From the NCBI RefSeq assembly GCF_033473495.1, contig NC_088943.1:2026001-2090000 (forward strand): DNA of 64,000 bases, given 5' to 3'. The DNA comes from Cercospora beticola. Lineage: Eukaryota; Ascomycota; Dothideomycetes; Mycosphaerellales; Mycosphaerellaceae. Of the stretch, positions 11,201 to 20,875 are shown piece after piece (the first letter of the stretch is position 1; every line of letters starts with the position of its first letter). The notes under the pieces are model-generated. The model had not been told where the DNA came from. It saw only the letters and a list, made by a program, of their open reading frames with translations, and ran no database searches. Made by a program: the position numbers and the translations under genes.

Positions 11201-11759
11201 CCAGCTGCCATCGTGGGGCACCGGTGCCGCGGTCGCGTGCGTAGAGCTTCCCATCCACAGTCGCCAGGAGCATGAGATCCTCGACTTGCCAATCCTGCAG
11301 TGATCGCGCCGGTTGTCGCGAGGCCAGACCGGCGCTGGAGGCAGCCGTCGACCATTGTGCAGGAGGTGCTCGAACAGCCGCGTCGTGGTTCGATTCGGCT
11401 GGAGACACAGTCGCAAGGGCGCGCTGGTGGACCTGGGAGATCCGCGCTTTCTTGTGTTTTTCGTTGTGGGTGTTGTCGTCGTCGTCGTCGGCGTCGACGT
11501 TGGTGTTCTTCTGGGCTTTGTGCTTCACCGAGACCTCTTGGTGCAGCTGCCTGCCGACAGTGTGCTGCCAGTGCTCGTCCACGGCGGGAGCGGCATCGGC
11601 GATGTCGCCATCCTGGAGGGCGGCGGCGGAGTGGTGAGAGGAGTGGTAGTGTTCGGGCTGCTTCTGCAGGGCAGCCGCTACGGGGAGGAGGAGCGACAGG
11701 AAAAGCAAATGGCGGACTCGCACTTGGGCGTGCGAACCGGGTGGGTGTCCAGACACCAT
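8220..11759 (-). CDS. ire1: ER stress sensor kinase/endoribonuclease IRE1
   Basis: Type I ER membrane protein that senses unfolded proteins and, in other fungi, splices the HAC1/HacA mRNA. From ATG 11759 the product has 1179 residues: an N-terminal hydrophobic signal sequence (HLLFLSLLLPVAAA), a luminal beta-propeller-like domain with PQQ-type repeats (DGKLYARDRGTGAPRW, YHIDARTGNVLKTF), one transmembrane helix near 540-562, a charged Lys/Glu/Arg-rich linker, then a protein kinase (Gly loop GRGSGG near 733, VAVK Lys near 751, HRDIKPQN near 852, DFG near 881) and a C-terminal KEN ribonuclease domain (about 1035-1179, with KKNHYEDMP and YWCNRFPRLL). All key kinase residues are present and the gene has no introns. 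The frame stays open upstream to an ATG at 11921, adding 54 Pro/Thr/Ser-rich residues; I prefer 11759 because it puts the signal sequence at the N-terminus. Confidence 0.95.
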   Translation of the reverse strand: MVSGHPPGSHAQVRVRHLLFLSLLLPVAAALQKQPEHYHSSHHSAAALQDGDIADAAPAVDEHWQHTVGRQLHQEVSVKHKAQKNTNVDADDDDDNTHNEKHKKARISQVHQRALATVSPAESNHDAAVRAPPAQWSTAASSAGLASRQPARSLQDWQVEDLMLLATVDGKLYARDRGTGAPRWQLEADGEMVQVIRHPHNKTYNALGQEVVEPRFVIEPSQDGALYVLQPHYGLQRLPYTVKELSEAAPFEETGHLGVTYTAEKKNTLYHIDARTGNVLKTFQPGGSFVNKDQSCRRVSPLDDVLGDSECETQGTIVLGRTEYTIGIQNRATGEPVETIKYFEWTGNTRDNDLRNTYDKTMDEKYVYSSWNGRINGIDTSSANPYRKPDFTQVFASPVVRVFDIIRPKSDPSGDASLAVLPQPIPPAANAFAGLEDEEDYDPVYVNRTRSGSWFALSEKQYPSVTYRAPVVPSIEYEGRWRKEDFAGVYNLPQEGYSGGQLLDGNQVPLIDAAPAVESRAASPGAMDTPLSSPKKSSFDLTLLTGLVLGFVIAICTTGGVALYKWPETRTLLLPQKPTMQMPVADALTVPPEEQPAIRENEPAEEMAFAQPPNAEKEPVTAKVHFDLPTEKPETLERAESNEADADEEGKESEEKEGETKPQKKKATRGRRGGRKQKEKEQAREAAREAKRTDSPLQSPAAVKIVSVAKSESADMSGPMSINNLTIYTDKEIGRGSGGTIVYQGSWENRDVAVKRMLSQYYELAASEVNFLQQSDDHPNVVRYFCRQRDDHFLYIAVELCQASLFDVWEPEKAKTEELRAERRKLKLAIQQDMNRTLQQLAAGLHHLHKLRIIHRDIKPQNILVAYPKKTQPPGTTRLVISDFGLGKNLPENMSTLIDPTGNVGTSGWKAPELITQPGEKTDSTHSRGASGSDSANPSANVPGVSSVKRAADIFSLGCLFFWVLTDGVHPYEDETGWQGLREKNIKCDKKNMEPLERWSDAYEPFQLITSMLSPQPEKRPSAQEVLNHPYFWSPERRLAFLCDCSDHFEREERGTWEDNYAGDSYNLRLLESKAEEVIGRQMDFLAKLDGFFVQTLGKQRKYTGSRFLDLLRALRNKKNHYEDMPEDVKKRIGPLDGGYLSYWCNRFPRLLMACHEVIQEAGLHDSDRFKKYFGLGSD

Positions 11760-11921
11760 GTTGCCATGAACAGGTTCATCGGCAACAATGGCGGGAACGG
11801 CGTCGCTCGCGGTAGTGGGAGGTCCGGTGTGCGAGAGGAGGGCGGTGGGTGGGATGAGGTGAGAAAGTGTTGGAAGACGAGAGGTTGAAAGAGTGGCGGG
11901 CGGCAGGGCTGGAGGGCGCAA

Positions 11922-12982
11922 GGAAGGGCTGTCACAGGTCTCGAATTCGGGTCAGAATGCTTGCGACACCACCCAAAGTATTACCCGCCAAGCGCACACG
12001 CACTTTCTCCTACATGCCTCGACCCGCGCTTTTCGATGTGCAGTGACAATAAGCTGCGCATGCTGCCGCCAGATCCCTTCCTCAAGCGACCGCCCCTCCT
12101 CCTGACTTGCCGCCGATGAGCAGCGGTCGGGTGGTGCTGGTCACAGCTGTGTGTCTCCTGGCGCCACGGCCTTGCGCACTAGTTAGCGCCCGCCATTGGG
12201 GAACACACCACCGCTCCCCTCCATATCCCTTGTGTGAAGAAAGCACACGCAAAAATGCCGTGCCGATGCTCTCCCACCTCTTCCTTCACACCTCCTGGAG
12301 CGGCGGATCAGCGCCCCGCCGCGTGTGCCGGTGAGCGTTGTGCCGCTCGAAACCCGCACATTGGCCCAGAGTTCACCGCACCCTGGCTTCTGATCAGGCT
12401 TCACATATGCCAGAGCTCCATGGTACGGCACAGCAGTCCTGCTTCCTGCTGTATCAGAGTCTGGTTGACAGTCCAGACCTCCTGTCACCGCACATCCGAT
12501 CGTCGTGCCCCACATCGCTCACGACACATCAAAAAGGCGCGAATTGGGCGATTGGGTGCGCTGAAAATGGTCACCACCACATCGGCAGTCGTCCATAGTC
12601 TGCTCACAGCCTTGCGTAGTCACGCAAAACTAGTCGACTACTCAATGCTTGACTCTCGACGGCACTTCTTCGTGATGCTCCATTCCCAGCCAGCTCGAAC
12701 GACACCCGGGATTCATCCGGTAGATCGTGGAGAGAGCTCCAAAACGTCGCACCGACGGGCCCGTCATCGCGTGGCCTTTTGCTGCTTTGCCTTTCGGTCA
12801 CCGTTTCGCATCCATCGCTCCTGTCACCACTTGCAATCGTCTCGTCAAGACGGGTCGACGGCGGGCGGGATGAAGACGCCAACATTCGATCCCGCCGCAG
12901 TGTAAAACTGAGCACGATCCATCAATGTCCTTCCCTCTACGCGCTTGGCTTTTCTTAGCAACCCACTTCTCGTAACGATCCA
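11922..12982. other. Divergent promoter region of ire1 and the methyltransferase gene
   Basis: About 1 kb between two divergently transcribed genes. A 223-codon open frame at 12234-12905 (+) has a Ser/His/Arg/Cys-rich translation with no domain signs and overlaps comparable minus-strand frames, so I treat it as chance. Confidence 0.5.
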
Positions 12983-13041
12983 ATGTCTAAACCGAGCAGA
13001 CCAGCTGCAGACATCATGTCAAAACACTGCGAGAAGCTTCA

Positions 13042-14479
13042 ATGTCCATGCCGAACAGCTTCTGGCTGACACTTATCCAACTTTGCGTGCTTGCAGGCCT
13101 AGTACGCCTGGCATCGAGTCATGTTGAGTCAAACACATGCCGAGAATCATCCTCGATATACTACACTCCAGCATGTCCAGCGGATGGACAAAGACACGAG
13201 ATCGCACGTGAGCAGCTGCTGAAGTCCATTGATCGCAACATCGGAAAATGGAACAAGAAGCATCCGCGATGGCAGGTCCTGGAGGCACTTGACGGTTATG
13301 ACAAGTATGAGAAGATTGTTGGTGCAGAAATCGACAGATTTGAGCGTCTGTACAAGCATGTCCCTAAGAAACACAAAAAGGTTATACGTCTTCCTCGTTC
13401 AATCTGCCGACGTCCACACTCACAGCTGGTTTCAGATCCTCGATTCCGTGGTCAACTATCAAGCCAACTTCGCACAAGCTCGTACACTCCTCAAAACCAA
13501 CGCCGAATTCTGCAAGAAAGTTTTACAGCACTCCCTCTCGTACTACAACATCTCTCGACATGAGCTCGCGACTTTCATTCACGACACCGATGATGGGAAA
13601 GCCAAGTCCGGAATCCGAACAACAGTCTCCCAATCTCTCAAGCACTCCGTACGAGACTGGTCGCCTGAAGGACAAGCCGAACGCGAAGCGACATTTCTAT
13701 ACATACTCGATGCACTGACATCACATCTCCCTCCAATCTCGTCAGATGAAAATGTCAAATACCATGTCCTCGTCCCTGGAGCCGGATTAGGCCGTCTCGC
13801 ACACGAAATCAGCCTCCTCGGAGACTACATGTCTGTCACATCCAACGAACGGTCTTCGAGCATGAACATGGCCTATCGCTATCTCAGATCCCTGCCAGCA
13901 AGCCACGGCCCCATCACTCTTCACCCTTTCCTTGAGAATTGGTCCCACGCAGAAAGAAGAGAGGAACTTACGCGTCCGGTTTTGATACATCCTCCTATAA
14001 TCCCGACTGAGACATTGCTGGTTGAAGGAGACTTCACCACGAAATTTGTACACCAGAATGGACAGTACGATGCTGTTGCAACACTCTTCTTTATCGACAC
14101 TGCTCGGAATCTCATCGCATATCTCGAGACTATTCACTCTCTACTCAAACCAGGCGGCATATGGGTCAATGTTGGGCCACTGCTATATGGTACTGCACCA
14201 TTGGTGCAATTGAGTTTGGAGGAGGTAGTACTCGTGGCGGAGAGTATGGGATTTGAGTTCGAGATACGAGAGAGTATTGAGGGGAGAAGCGCACTAGATG
14301 GGAAAGTGGAAGAGAGAGATGTTTTGTATAATTTCAATCAGAGTACCTTGTATCGGCATGGATATATTGCTGCTTGTTGGGTGGCGAGAAAGAAGAAGAT
14401 AGAGCACGAGGAGGTCGGAGGGAAGAGGAAAATTGTTGGAAGTGGTGTGTTTGACAAGTTGAAGGAGAAGTGGTTGTAG
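13042..14479 (+). CDS. Carnosine N-methyltransferase-like protein (N2227 family)
   Basis: Likely an S-adenosylmethionine-dependent methyltransferase of the CARNMT1/N2227 family, which methylates carnosine or related histidine-containing peptides in other eukaryotes. Exons are 13042-13380 and 13436-14479, joined by a 55-bp intron ending TTTCAG (donor GTTATA, weak), giving 460 residues. Visible features: an N-terminal helical region (FERLYKHVPKKHKK joined to ILDSVVNYQANF), SAM-binding motif VPGAGLGRLAHEI, and post-motif TLFFIDTARNLIAYLETI with the LLKPGGIWVNVGPL strand typical of the family. The first 25 residues are hydrophobic and signal-like, which is odd for a cytosolic enzyme. An alternative start at ATG 12983 with an intron 13044-13096 (GTCCAT donor, GGCTGAC branch, TTGCAG acceptor) keeps the frame, removes that segment and gives 462 residues. 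Convergent with the F-box gene. Confidence 0.85.
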
Positions 14480-14595
14480 AGTGGCGTTGAGGAAGGTCGA
14501 TGTAAACCGCTCTACCTTACTACAATGAGTGCTGTGACCGCGCGAAGTGCGGCGTCGATGACCAATTCTTCCTCATCGTCTTGCGCTCAGCTCCT

Positions 14596-15652
14596 TCAAC
14601 CCTTCATTCCAACTTCCTTCATGAACTCCCCCATATCCTTCTCTCTTCTCAAACTCTCCAATTGACTCTCCCTCGGCACGACAACCCCATACAGTCCCAA
14701 GTAACAATTCCTGATATTCACGTTCTGGTACCCATCTCCGATCAACTGTTCGAAGATTTCCGAGAATGTCCAATCATCTGCCCTATCCTGTTCACCAAAA
14801 GGCGTGATGCAGTCAGAAAGTCGCCCGTGCCATTCCCTCAACGAACAAGTTCCCCGCTTCTGGAAGAGCACATCCAAGACATGCTTGACAGTCAGACTGG
14901 ACTTATCGTCAAGAACGCTGCTGACTTCGCCAATTAGAATCTCATTCCGCTCAACATGGTAGGCTGACCAGCCGATTGTCATCAATGCATTGTAACAGGG
15001 AGGGTTAGTGATGAGAGCTTTGGCGTATCGCTCAGTGTGCGTCGTTCCTTGCGATAAGAGATCCTTGAGATCGAGGTTCAGTCTCACTTTCATTGTGTCT
15101 CCAATTGCGAAATGCCAGTCTGCACGATCTCCGGAGTCTTTGTAGAATAAACGGTGCAGAAGTGCGGGTCGAAGAACGATCATGCCATCGCTGTTGGGGA
15201 CTTGTGGTGGCACTTGTCCAGATGGGTTGCTTCTGGTGACGATCATGTTCGAACTCGTTGGAGCAAGGCGGAAGACAGGTGGAATATGGTTTGGGGTTGG
15301 GTAGGGGCCGTAGGGAATGCACCAGAGTCTGTCAAGAAGGATGCTCTCGCGGAGTGTGGGAGATGTTGAGATGAGTTCGTTCCATTGCTGGCAGACGAGA
15401 CGGGATCTGGGTATCATGTCGCCTGGGAGGTGTGAGAGGATGCACTCGAGAAGCTCGGCGGTTTGGAGGACTGCTGTCTCCGCAGGAGAGACGACTCGAG
15501 GATTGATGTCGCTCTTGCGTGCTCCTCGAGTGCCTCGAGAGTGGATCTGGCTTCGAGTCAGCATAAGTAATCCGGTGAACACAATCAGCACTTACCTTGG
15601 CAATGAACGCGAGCATTCGAGCGCGCTTATTTGAAAACATCTTGCCGGCCAT
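14596..15652 (-). CDS. F-box protein
   Basis: Two exons, 15596-15652 and 14596-15546, flank a 49-bp intron (GTAAGT donor, ATGCTGACTC branch region, GCCAG end). The 335-residue product starts MAGKMFSNKRARML. Around residues 44-85 is an F-box-like segment (LLECILSHLPGDMI, then SRLVCQQWNELIS), the motif that binds Skp1 in SCF ubiquitin ligases; the rest has no repeat domain I recognise, so the substrate is unknown. This layout, a short F-box followed by about 250 residues of unassigned sequence, is very common in filamentous ascomycetes. The first exon adds only 19 residues, but its clean donor makes it preferable to the in-frame ATG at 15591, which lies inside the intron. Confidence 0.85.
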
Positions 15653-15829
15653 GGTGTTGTTCTGCAGTGTTGGGGATGATTTGGTGGTCAGGATGCTTTT
15701 CAGGTGAGGATAGCCAGGTATGTTTCCAGGTGAAGATATGAGTGCGGTGCTTGCTAGAGGCTGGACCGTTCACTCCGGTCTACCGCCATTCACTCGCTCA
15801 CCGCATGGGACTTGACGCTTCGCGTCGCG

Positions 15830-18011
15830 TTACTCTTTCAACCAAAGCTCCCAATCAAAGAACAGGTCCTCTGGCATCATGTCCACAGCCAGGCCATCCT
15901 CATCACTTCTACGAGAAGACTCTGAGTCTGGTCCATTCCTCCTCATCGGTCTCTCAACCAATGCACTTCCCAGAGTGTCCCATCTTCTCCACTGGGCCAG
16001 CAACTTCATCAACGATTCAAGTAACCTCGCAGTCCCAGCCCACAAGCATCCTTCTCTTGCAGCGCGCAGACTGTTCGACCCAGGTCGTTCTCGCTGGCTT
16101 ATGTTCCTCATCAAACTCGCACAATTCTGTATCAACATCGATTGTACTGCAGCCCGATCATGCAAGCCGCCCCAACCTTTCATTCGCGCAGCGTTCTCTT
16201 CCATGATATCCTTGCAAGTAAACAAGATGTGACAGATACTGTCATGCTGAGATGGTACGAACGGCACGCCATCGATGGACAGGTCGGCAGTCCCCACGAA
16301 GTTAACGAGGAGCATTTCGAGGTCTTGCATACGGTATTCGCCGTGAGTGATAAGGAACATAGTTCGCGAGTCACCCACTTGCTGCTCTCGAGTCTTGCCG
16401 GCAAGCCGGTGGATAATCTGGTCGGACGTTTCGAGGGCATGCTGAGTGGTGATGGCAGGAGGATCAGAAGTAGTTGCATCGTTGGTCGGCGTGTGCGAGC
16501 CGTCCATAACAACAAAGAACATCGCAGCACCAGCTATCGAACAGTAGGAGCGATGCAAGCGAGCGTTTATCAACTGTAGGGTCGCGAGGCTTAGTTCAGT
16601 GTTGCTTTCTCGGGAGCCTCGAACAGTGTTTTGCAATTGTTCTCTTTCCTCTTCACATGCGTGTCGATGCGTGAGTATAGTCTCCTCCAGGCTAGTCAAC
16701 GTGCGCGGGTCCATTCTCATTCTGAGTAGAGCGCTCAGCTCTCGCGCCCGGATCCTCGCGATACAAACTGCATGGTATGTTGCAAGAGGTACTGAGTCCG
16801 AAGCCAGCAGTAAGCTGGCATAGCTTACGACTCTTGCTGCTTTGTTCATAGCCAAAGCGTCTCTCGTATCTCCAGCCAGGGTGTCAGTGCACTGAGCGAG
16901 GCACACTCTGAACCAGAGTAGGAGGTCATTGAGCTGCTCTGCACCGATGGTGGGCACGCCTTCCCGGAGCAACGACTGTCTATAGTCTGCCATAGGCTCC
17001 AGATGCAATTTCCTGGCTATCTCGTAGATCATGAGTCGCAGCGTTGGATTCGAAACACTCTTTGTGATAGTAGTCCGATCGATGGCAATAAGACTAGGCT
17101 GATATTCTAGAATCAATTGGAGGGCCAAGATAGCGCTTTTGCTCGACGGCAAGTCGAACATCAGGCGCTGATACTCTCGAAACGCAATCTGACGCAGCAG
17201 CGTTTGCAGTTGTCGTTCTTCTGATGTTTCCACCGGTTTCGCATCAATGGCCAGAGATGCGAGCACAGTAAGCAGCAACGTGCTTGCATTGGGTTCTTGA
17301 GCACTCGAGGTGTTCTTTGAGATATCGGTATAAAGGTCGGACATTGCTGGTATATCAGGGAAGTATAACCGATGCCACACAAGCCTGGCAAAAATCAGAC
17401 GGAGAGTGCTGACAGATCCGTGCTGTATCTCACAGTTTGTCCAGATTTGCAACCGCTTCTGAACTTAATAGATCTAGCAGACAATAGTCTCTTGATGGTG
17501 AAGCACGAGAGAAGTCTGCGCCAAAGTGAACATCTCTGGCCAGCAGTGTAGAAAGAAGATGCGCTGAATCGAACGTGGCGCGAGCTTTGTCCATAGGCGT
17601 TGGCAGTCGTTTCGTCTTCGTAATAGTCCCGCTATTCACATCCGTCGACTTAGGCTTGACAAGCAAGAAGTCGTCGATCTCAGCGTCTTCTCCATCATGA
17701 CGACCATCGGTATCAATCAGCGATCCATCGGTAGGAGGTGTGATGCTGTGTCGCAATGGGGTCTTCATCGTGCCTGTCCGACCACCAGTAGATGAGGGTC
17801 GTCCCAGAGTCGTGTAATTAACAACGCAGTCCAGACCCCTCACCTTGCATCGCTCACATGCCAAACCTGCTGGTTGAGGTTGTCCATTAGGAGGGCCAAT
17901 ATCAGGTGGAAGAGAGCATTTGATCTTGCGTGCCCGACAATGCTGGCAGATGTATCTCGCATAAGCCCCACGAGCCCGTTGCGGCGGCATACCTGCGGTC
18001 CCAGATGACAC
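15830..18011 (-). CDS. Zn2Cys6 fungal transcription factor
   Basis: Exons 17434-18011 and 15830-17384 are joined over a 49-bp intron (GTGAGA donor, GTCTGAT branch, TTTTTGCCAG acceptor), giving 710 residues in one frame. The N-terminus carries a binuclear zinc cluster: CQHCRARKIKC (Cys 22, 25, 32) and CERCKVRGLDC (Cys 52, 55, 62). The loop between the third and fourth Cys is about 19 residues and Pro-rich, longer than usual in this family. The remaining mostly helical region resembles the fungal-specific transcription factor domain, ending in LFFDWELWLKE. Targets cannot be inferred. It is divergently arranged with the membrane protein gene at 18241, only about 230 bp away, so the two may share a promoter. 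Confidence 0.9.
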
Positions 18012-18240
18012 ATTTGCTACACGTCTGGCAGCGGGCGCAAGCGCAACTTATGTGGGAGCGTGAGAGTGAGCTGAGGTTGTGCGCGCAACGGCGTTCCGCA
18101 GTTCCGCACCACGCGAACGCGAGCTGCTCAGCTGGCCATCTTCAGAATCCTGCTGCACTTTGTCCAATCGACGGAGCTCGATGAGATGTTGCTTCCAATA
18201 ACAAAGCCTCTTTGTCTGCTTGAAGAACTTCATTCATTAA

Positions 18241-18933
18241 GTGGTTACGATAATGACTCCTCGAAGGAGAGCACAATCATTGCCCTCTGAGCACTGCTAT
18301 GAGCTCGGACCTGTTGCGTCTGACACGTCCTCGATCAGCAAAGATCATTTGCATCGACTGCATATCAGGCGAATGGTGGAACCATCGGAAGAAATAGTCA
18401 GGAATCCAGGCTCTGGCCTTTTTCTCAATGCGATTCGAGCTGCACGATTCGTCCAACTGCTTCTCGGACCAGCTCTTATTGCTGTCAACGCTATTCTGCT
18501 TGCACGATACAGAATTCTGCGTAATGACTGTTCGCCAGTAAACGCGGCCCTCGATTGTCAAATTTATCGCAAGGCTGTAGGCGCTTTTGGGTATTGCGTC
18601 TTTCCCGGAGGCCTGGGCATGTTGCAAGGCATCTGGGGTATGCGGGCGACCTTTGTAAATCCATTGCCATTACATACTGTCGTTGCTCTCGACAACTTCG
18701 TTGCTGGCTTCTTCATGGGCGGTGGATGCGTGAGTGGCGCCAAGAAAGCTCTTGAGCTGAACGTGGCTGACTATGTGTAGACGCTGGCTGCTCTGATCAA
18801 TGGCTGGAGGTGCACAGACTTGTGCCCGGTCCTCTACGCAAGCATAGCGCTCTTCTTCTTCGGTGTCGTGCTTTCATACAGCATGATTCCAGCTTGGATC
18901 CATTTGAGACTCCATGTGAAGCGACACGAATAG
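18241..18933 (+). CDS. Four-helix MARVEL-like membrane protein
   Basis: Exons 18241-18729 and 18781-18933 are joined over a 51-bp intron (GTGAGT donor, GGCTGAC branch, TGTGTAG end), giving 213 residues. Without splicing the frame stops at the intron's own TAG, which hides the last helix. Four hydrophobic segments are seen: about 69-91 (FVQLLLGPALIAVNAILLA), 112-134, 147-170 and 178-200 (IALFFFGVVLSYSMI). A roughly 60-residue polar N-terminus precedes them. The topology fits the MARVEL-domain membrane proteins common in fungi, but this rests on helix pattern only. The TAG stop (18931-18933) is one base from the stop of the opposing gene. Confidence 0.8.
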
Positions 18934-18934
18934 T

Positions 18935-19300
18935 TCAAATCGCTTCAGCTGCGATGTTGGGGCGTTCTCCTGCGGTGACATGCTTTACCGCTTCAGTCTC
19001 ATCGTACGTAGGCGGCAATTCCAGGCTCACGTTGGCTTCTTCATACACAGGCGGACAGTCTTGATATTCGTCCGGCTCCTGCGTTGACATGCTGCCACCG
19101 CCGGACTCTAGGTCCAGAGGAGGGATGGTCCTCGAGGACATCTGGTTTCCGGATCCATACTTGATGCACATCACAACCAACACCAGAATTGCCGTCGCCA
19201 GAATCCCAAGAGTTGCCCAGGCACCAATTCGAACTATCATGACGAAGACCTGATATGGCAGTCCCTGGTCGGAGAGGAAGACGTTCTTGCTGTTCGCCAT
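18935..19300 (-). CDS. Single-pass membrane protein with two PY motifs
   Basis: A 121-residue protein with one transmembrane helix near residues 20-48 (VIRI-type start, then LGILATAILVLVVMCI) and a cytosolic tail bearing two PPxY motifs, PPVYEE near 83 and PPTYDE near 97. PPxY motifs bind WW domains of Rsp5/Nedd4-type ubiquitin ligases, so the protein may be a ligase adaptor or substrate; this is inference from motifs. The ATG at 19300 has a good context (GGAATGGCG). Its TGA stop is one base away from the stop of the converging membrane protein gene. No homologous family is recognised. Confidence 0.75.
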   Translation of the reverse strand: MANSKNVFLSDQGLPYQVFVMIVRIGAWATLGILATAILVLVVMCIKYGSGNQMSSRTIPPLDLESGGGSMSTQEPDEYQDCPPVYEEANVSLELPPTYDETEAVKHVTAGERPNIAAEAI

Positions 19301-19961
19301 TCCTGGAATCTGGTGTTTCTCGATACCGGCTGTTCAACTTGTCTGTGGGAGTTGTCAATCCGAGCGATGTGGAGGTAGTCGCAGTGCTAGCAGTCTCTTG
19401 CTGTTTGCTTTTGGGGCACATGCTGCCACCTGAAACGGAAGCTGCGCCGCATGTGCACTGCACTAGACACCAGCAAACAAAGGCTTTGTGTTGGTGTCTT
19501 TAAGCGCCCTTCACAGACAACCAACCGCTTCCGGCCGAGCAATGCAACAGCGCCGCACAACTGCAGCATAAGAGGTAACACGCGCATGCAAACGTCGGCG
19601 CCTGTGCCGTTTAAGCGCGTGCAATGCGCAACTCATCTACGTTAGTCCATAGGCGACACCGTAAAAATCGCATACCCAATCGAGCAGCAGCACTTCCGCT
19701 GCCAGTCCTCGAGATTCGGAGCAGATGCAAATTAAGCATACGACAGCGAAAACATTGGTGTCAATGTCTCGTTAGTTTTTCTGTTATTCATTCCTGGAGA
19801 ACTGTCCCCATCCATCTCGCCATGGCTGGTACTGTCAACCCAAATCATTCCCATTCACGCTTTATAGACCCGGGAGTCGCTTTCCCTCACGAATCAGAGC
19901 TTGGACCTACATCTCACGTTGGTATCGCATCCTCTCCTTTACTTCCGCGCAACGAAGTGGC
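19301..19961. other. Intergenic region
   Basis: Lies between two minus-strand genes: the promoter of the PY-motif gene and the 3' flank of the GST gene. Short overlapping open frames only; nothing else recognised. Confidence 0.5.
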
Positions 19962-20875
19962 TCACTTTTTGTTATACGCCTCTCCAATTCCCCTCTGTAC
20001 CGCCGGCCTCTCAGCAATACGATCAATCCACTTCAAGAGATGCGGGAAAGGCTCGACTTCTTCTTTGGTGAAACCGCTGCGTTCCCAGTTCTTGACCCAG
20101 GGCCTACATCAGACGTCAGCATTACACCTCCCTCATCTCATAGTCCATGCCGTAAGAAAGAAGAGAGAGAATTCATACCAAGTCTTAACATCCGCAACAC
20201 TATACTTTCCCTTTCCCTTCCCAGCAAGATAGTCCCGTGGCTCTCCCGTATACTTCCCACTCAGATGGATCTCCAACACTCCAAAGACGCGAAGTGTTTC
20301 GTTGCGGAAACGAGTGATGGCGTAGGGAATTTTCTCTGGGGCAGCGCGGGAGAAGTGGTTGACTTGGCCTTGGTAGGGGGCTCCGGAGCCGTGCCAGAAG
20401 CTACAGTCAACCATTAGTACAGCTTGTGGGCAAAGAAAAGGGAGAAAAGTACAAAGTCCACTGCAAAGCTTGGTTCCGCTCGAGATCATCGGAGAAGCCG
20501 AATTTATCCTGTTTGTCGGCGAATTTGAGAAGGTAGAAGAGTTCGGCGGAGGTTTCGTGGACGGTGAAAGGTGGGGATTGGGAGTTGTCGACTAGGACTG
20601 GGATGCGGCCTGTGTGTGATGTTAGGGTTTTGTAGAGAAGTAGATTGATGGACGAGCTTGCCGTTGGGGTCGAGGCGAAGGAACCAGTCTTTCTTCTGCT
20701 CGTTGGTGCTAATGTCGATGATGGTGGTGGTCCATTCGGTTCCGTAAGCGTCTTTCAATTCTTCGAGGAAGATCTGCACTGCCTGGCCATTTGGAGTGTT
20801 TTGGGTGATAAGATGGAGGCCTTTGGCGTTCTTGACGCCAGCTGGGGTTTCGTCGGTGTACAAATTGTGTGACAT
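19962..20875 (-). CDS. Glutathione S-transferase, Ure2-like
   Basis: Four exons, 20662-20875, 20453-20609, 20179-20400 and 19962-20103, give a 244-residue protein in frame. The N-terminal thioredoxin-like half includes NTPNGQAVQIFLEELKD, then DPNGRIPVLVDN across the first junction, and ends with HETSAELFYLLKFAD; the C-terminal helical half has QWTFFWHGSGAPYQGQ, SVADVKTWPWVKNWE and ERPAVQRGI. This is the fungal Ure2-like GST layout; such enzymes conjugate glutathione to electrophiles or reduce peroxides. The first intron (20610-20661, 52 bp) uses a GC donor (GGCAAGC) with CTAAC branch and CACAG acceptor; only this splice restores the conserved DPNGRIP. The others (20401-20452, GTACTT; 20104-20178, GTATGA) are conventional. 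ATG 20875 is preferred over the upstream ATG at 20929 because MSHNLYT fits the family's usual start. Confidence 0.9.
20610..20661 (-). other. GC-AG intron in the GST gene
   Basis: A 52-bp intron starting GCAAGC, with a CCCTAAC branch site and an ACACACAG end. The first usable GT (CTC|GTCCAT) would give the wrong phase, whereas the GC donor yields AAC-GGC-CGC across the junction and the family motif DPNGRIPVLVDN. Confidence 0.8.

Noticed and set aside
12234..12905. 223-codon open frame (+) between ire1 and the methyltransferase
   Set aside because: No protein-like pattern and no match to splice or domain signals.
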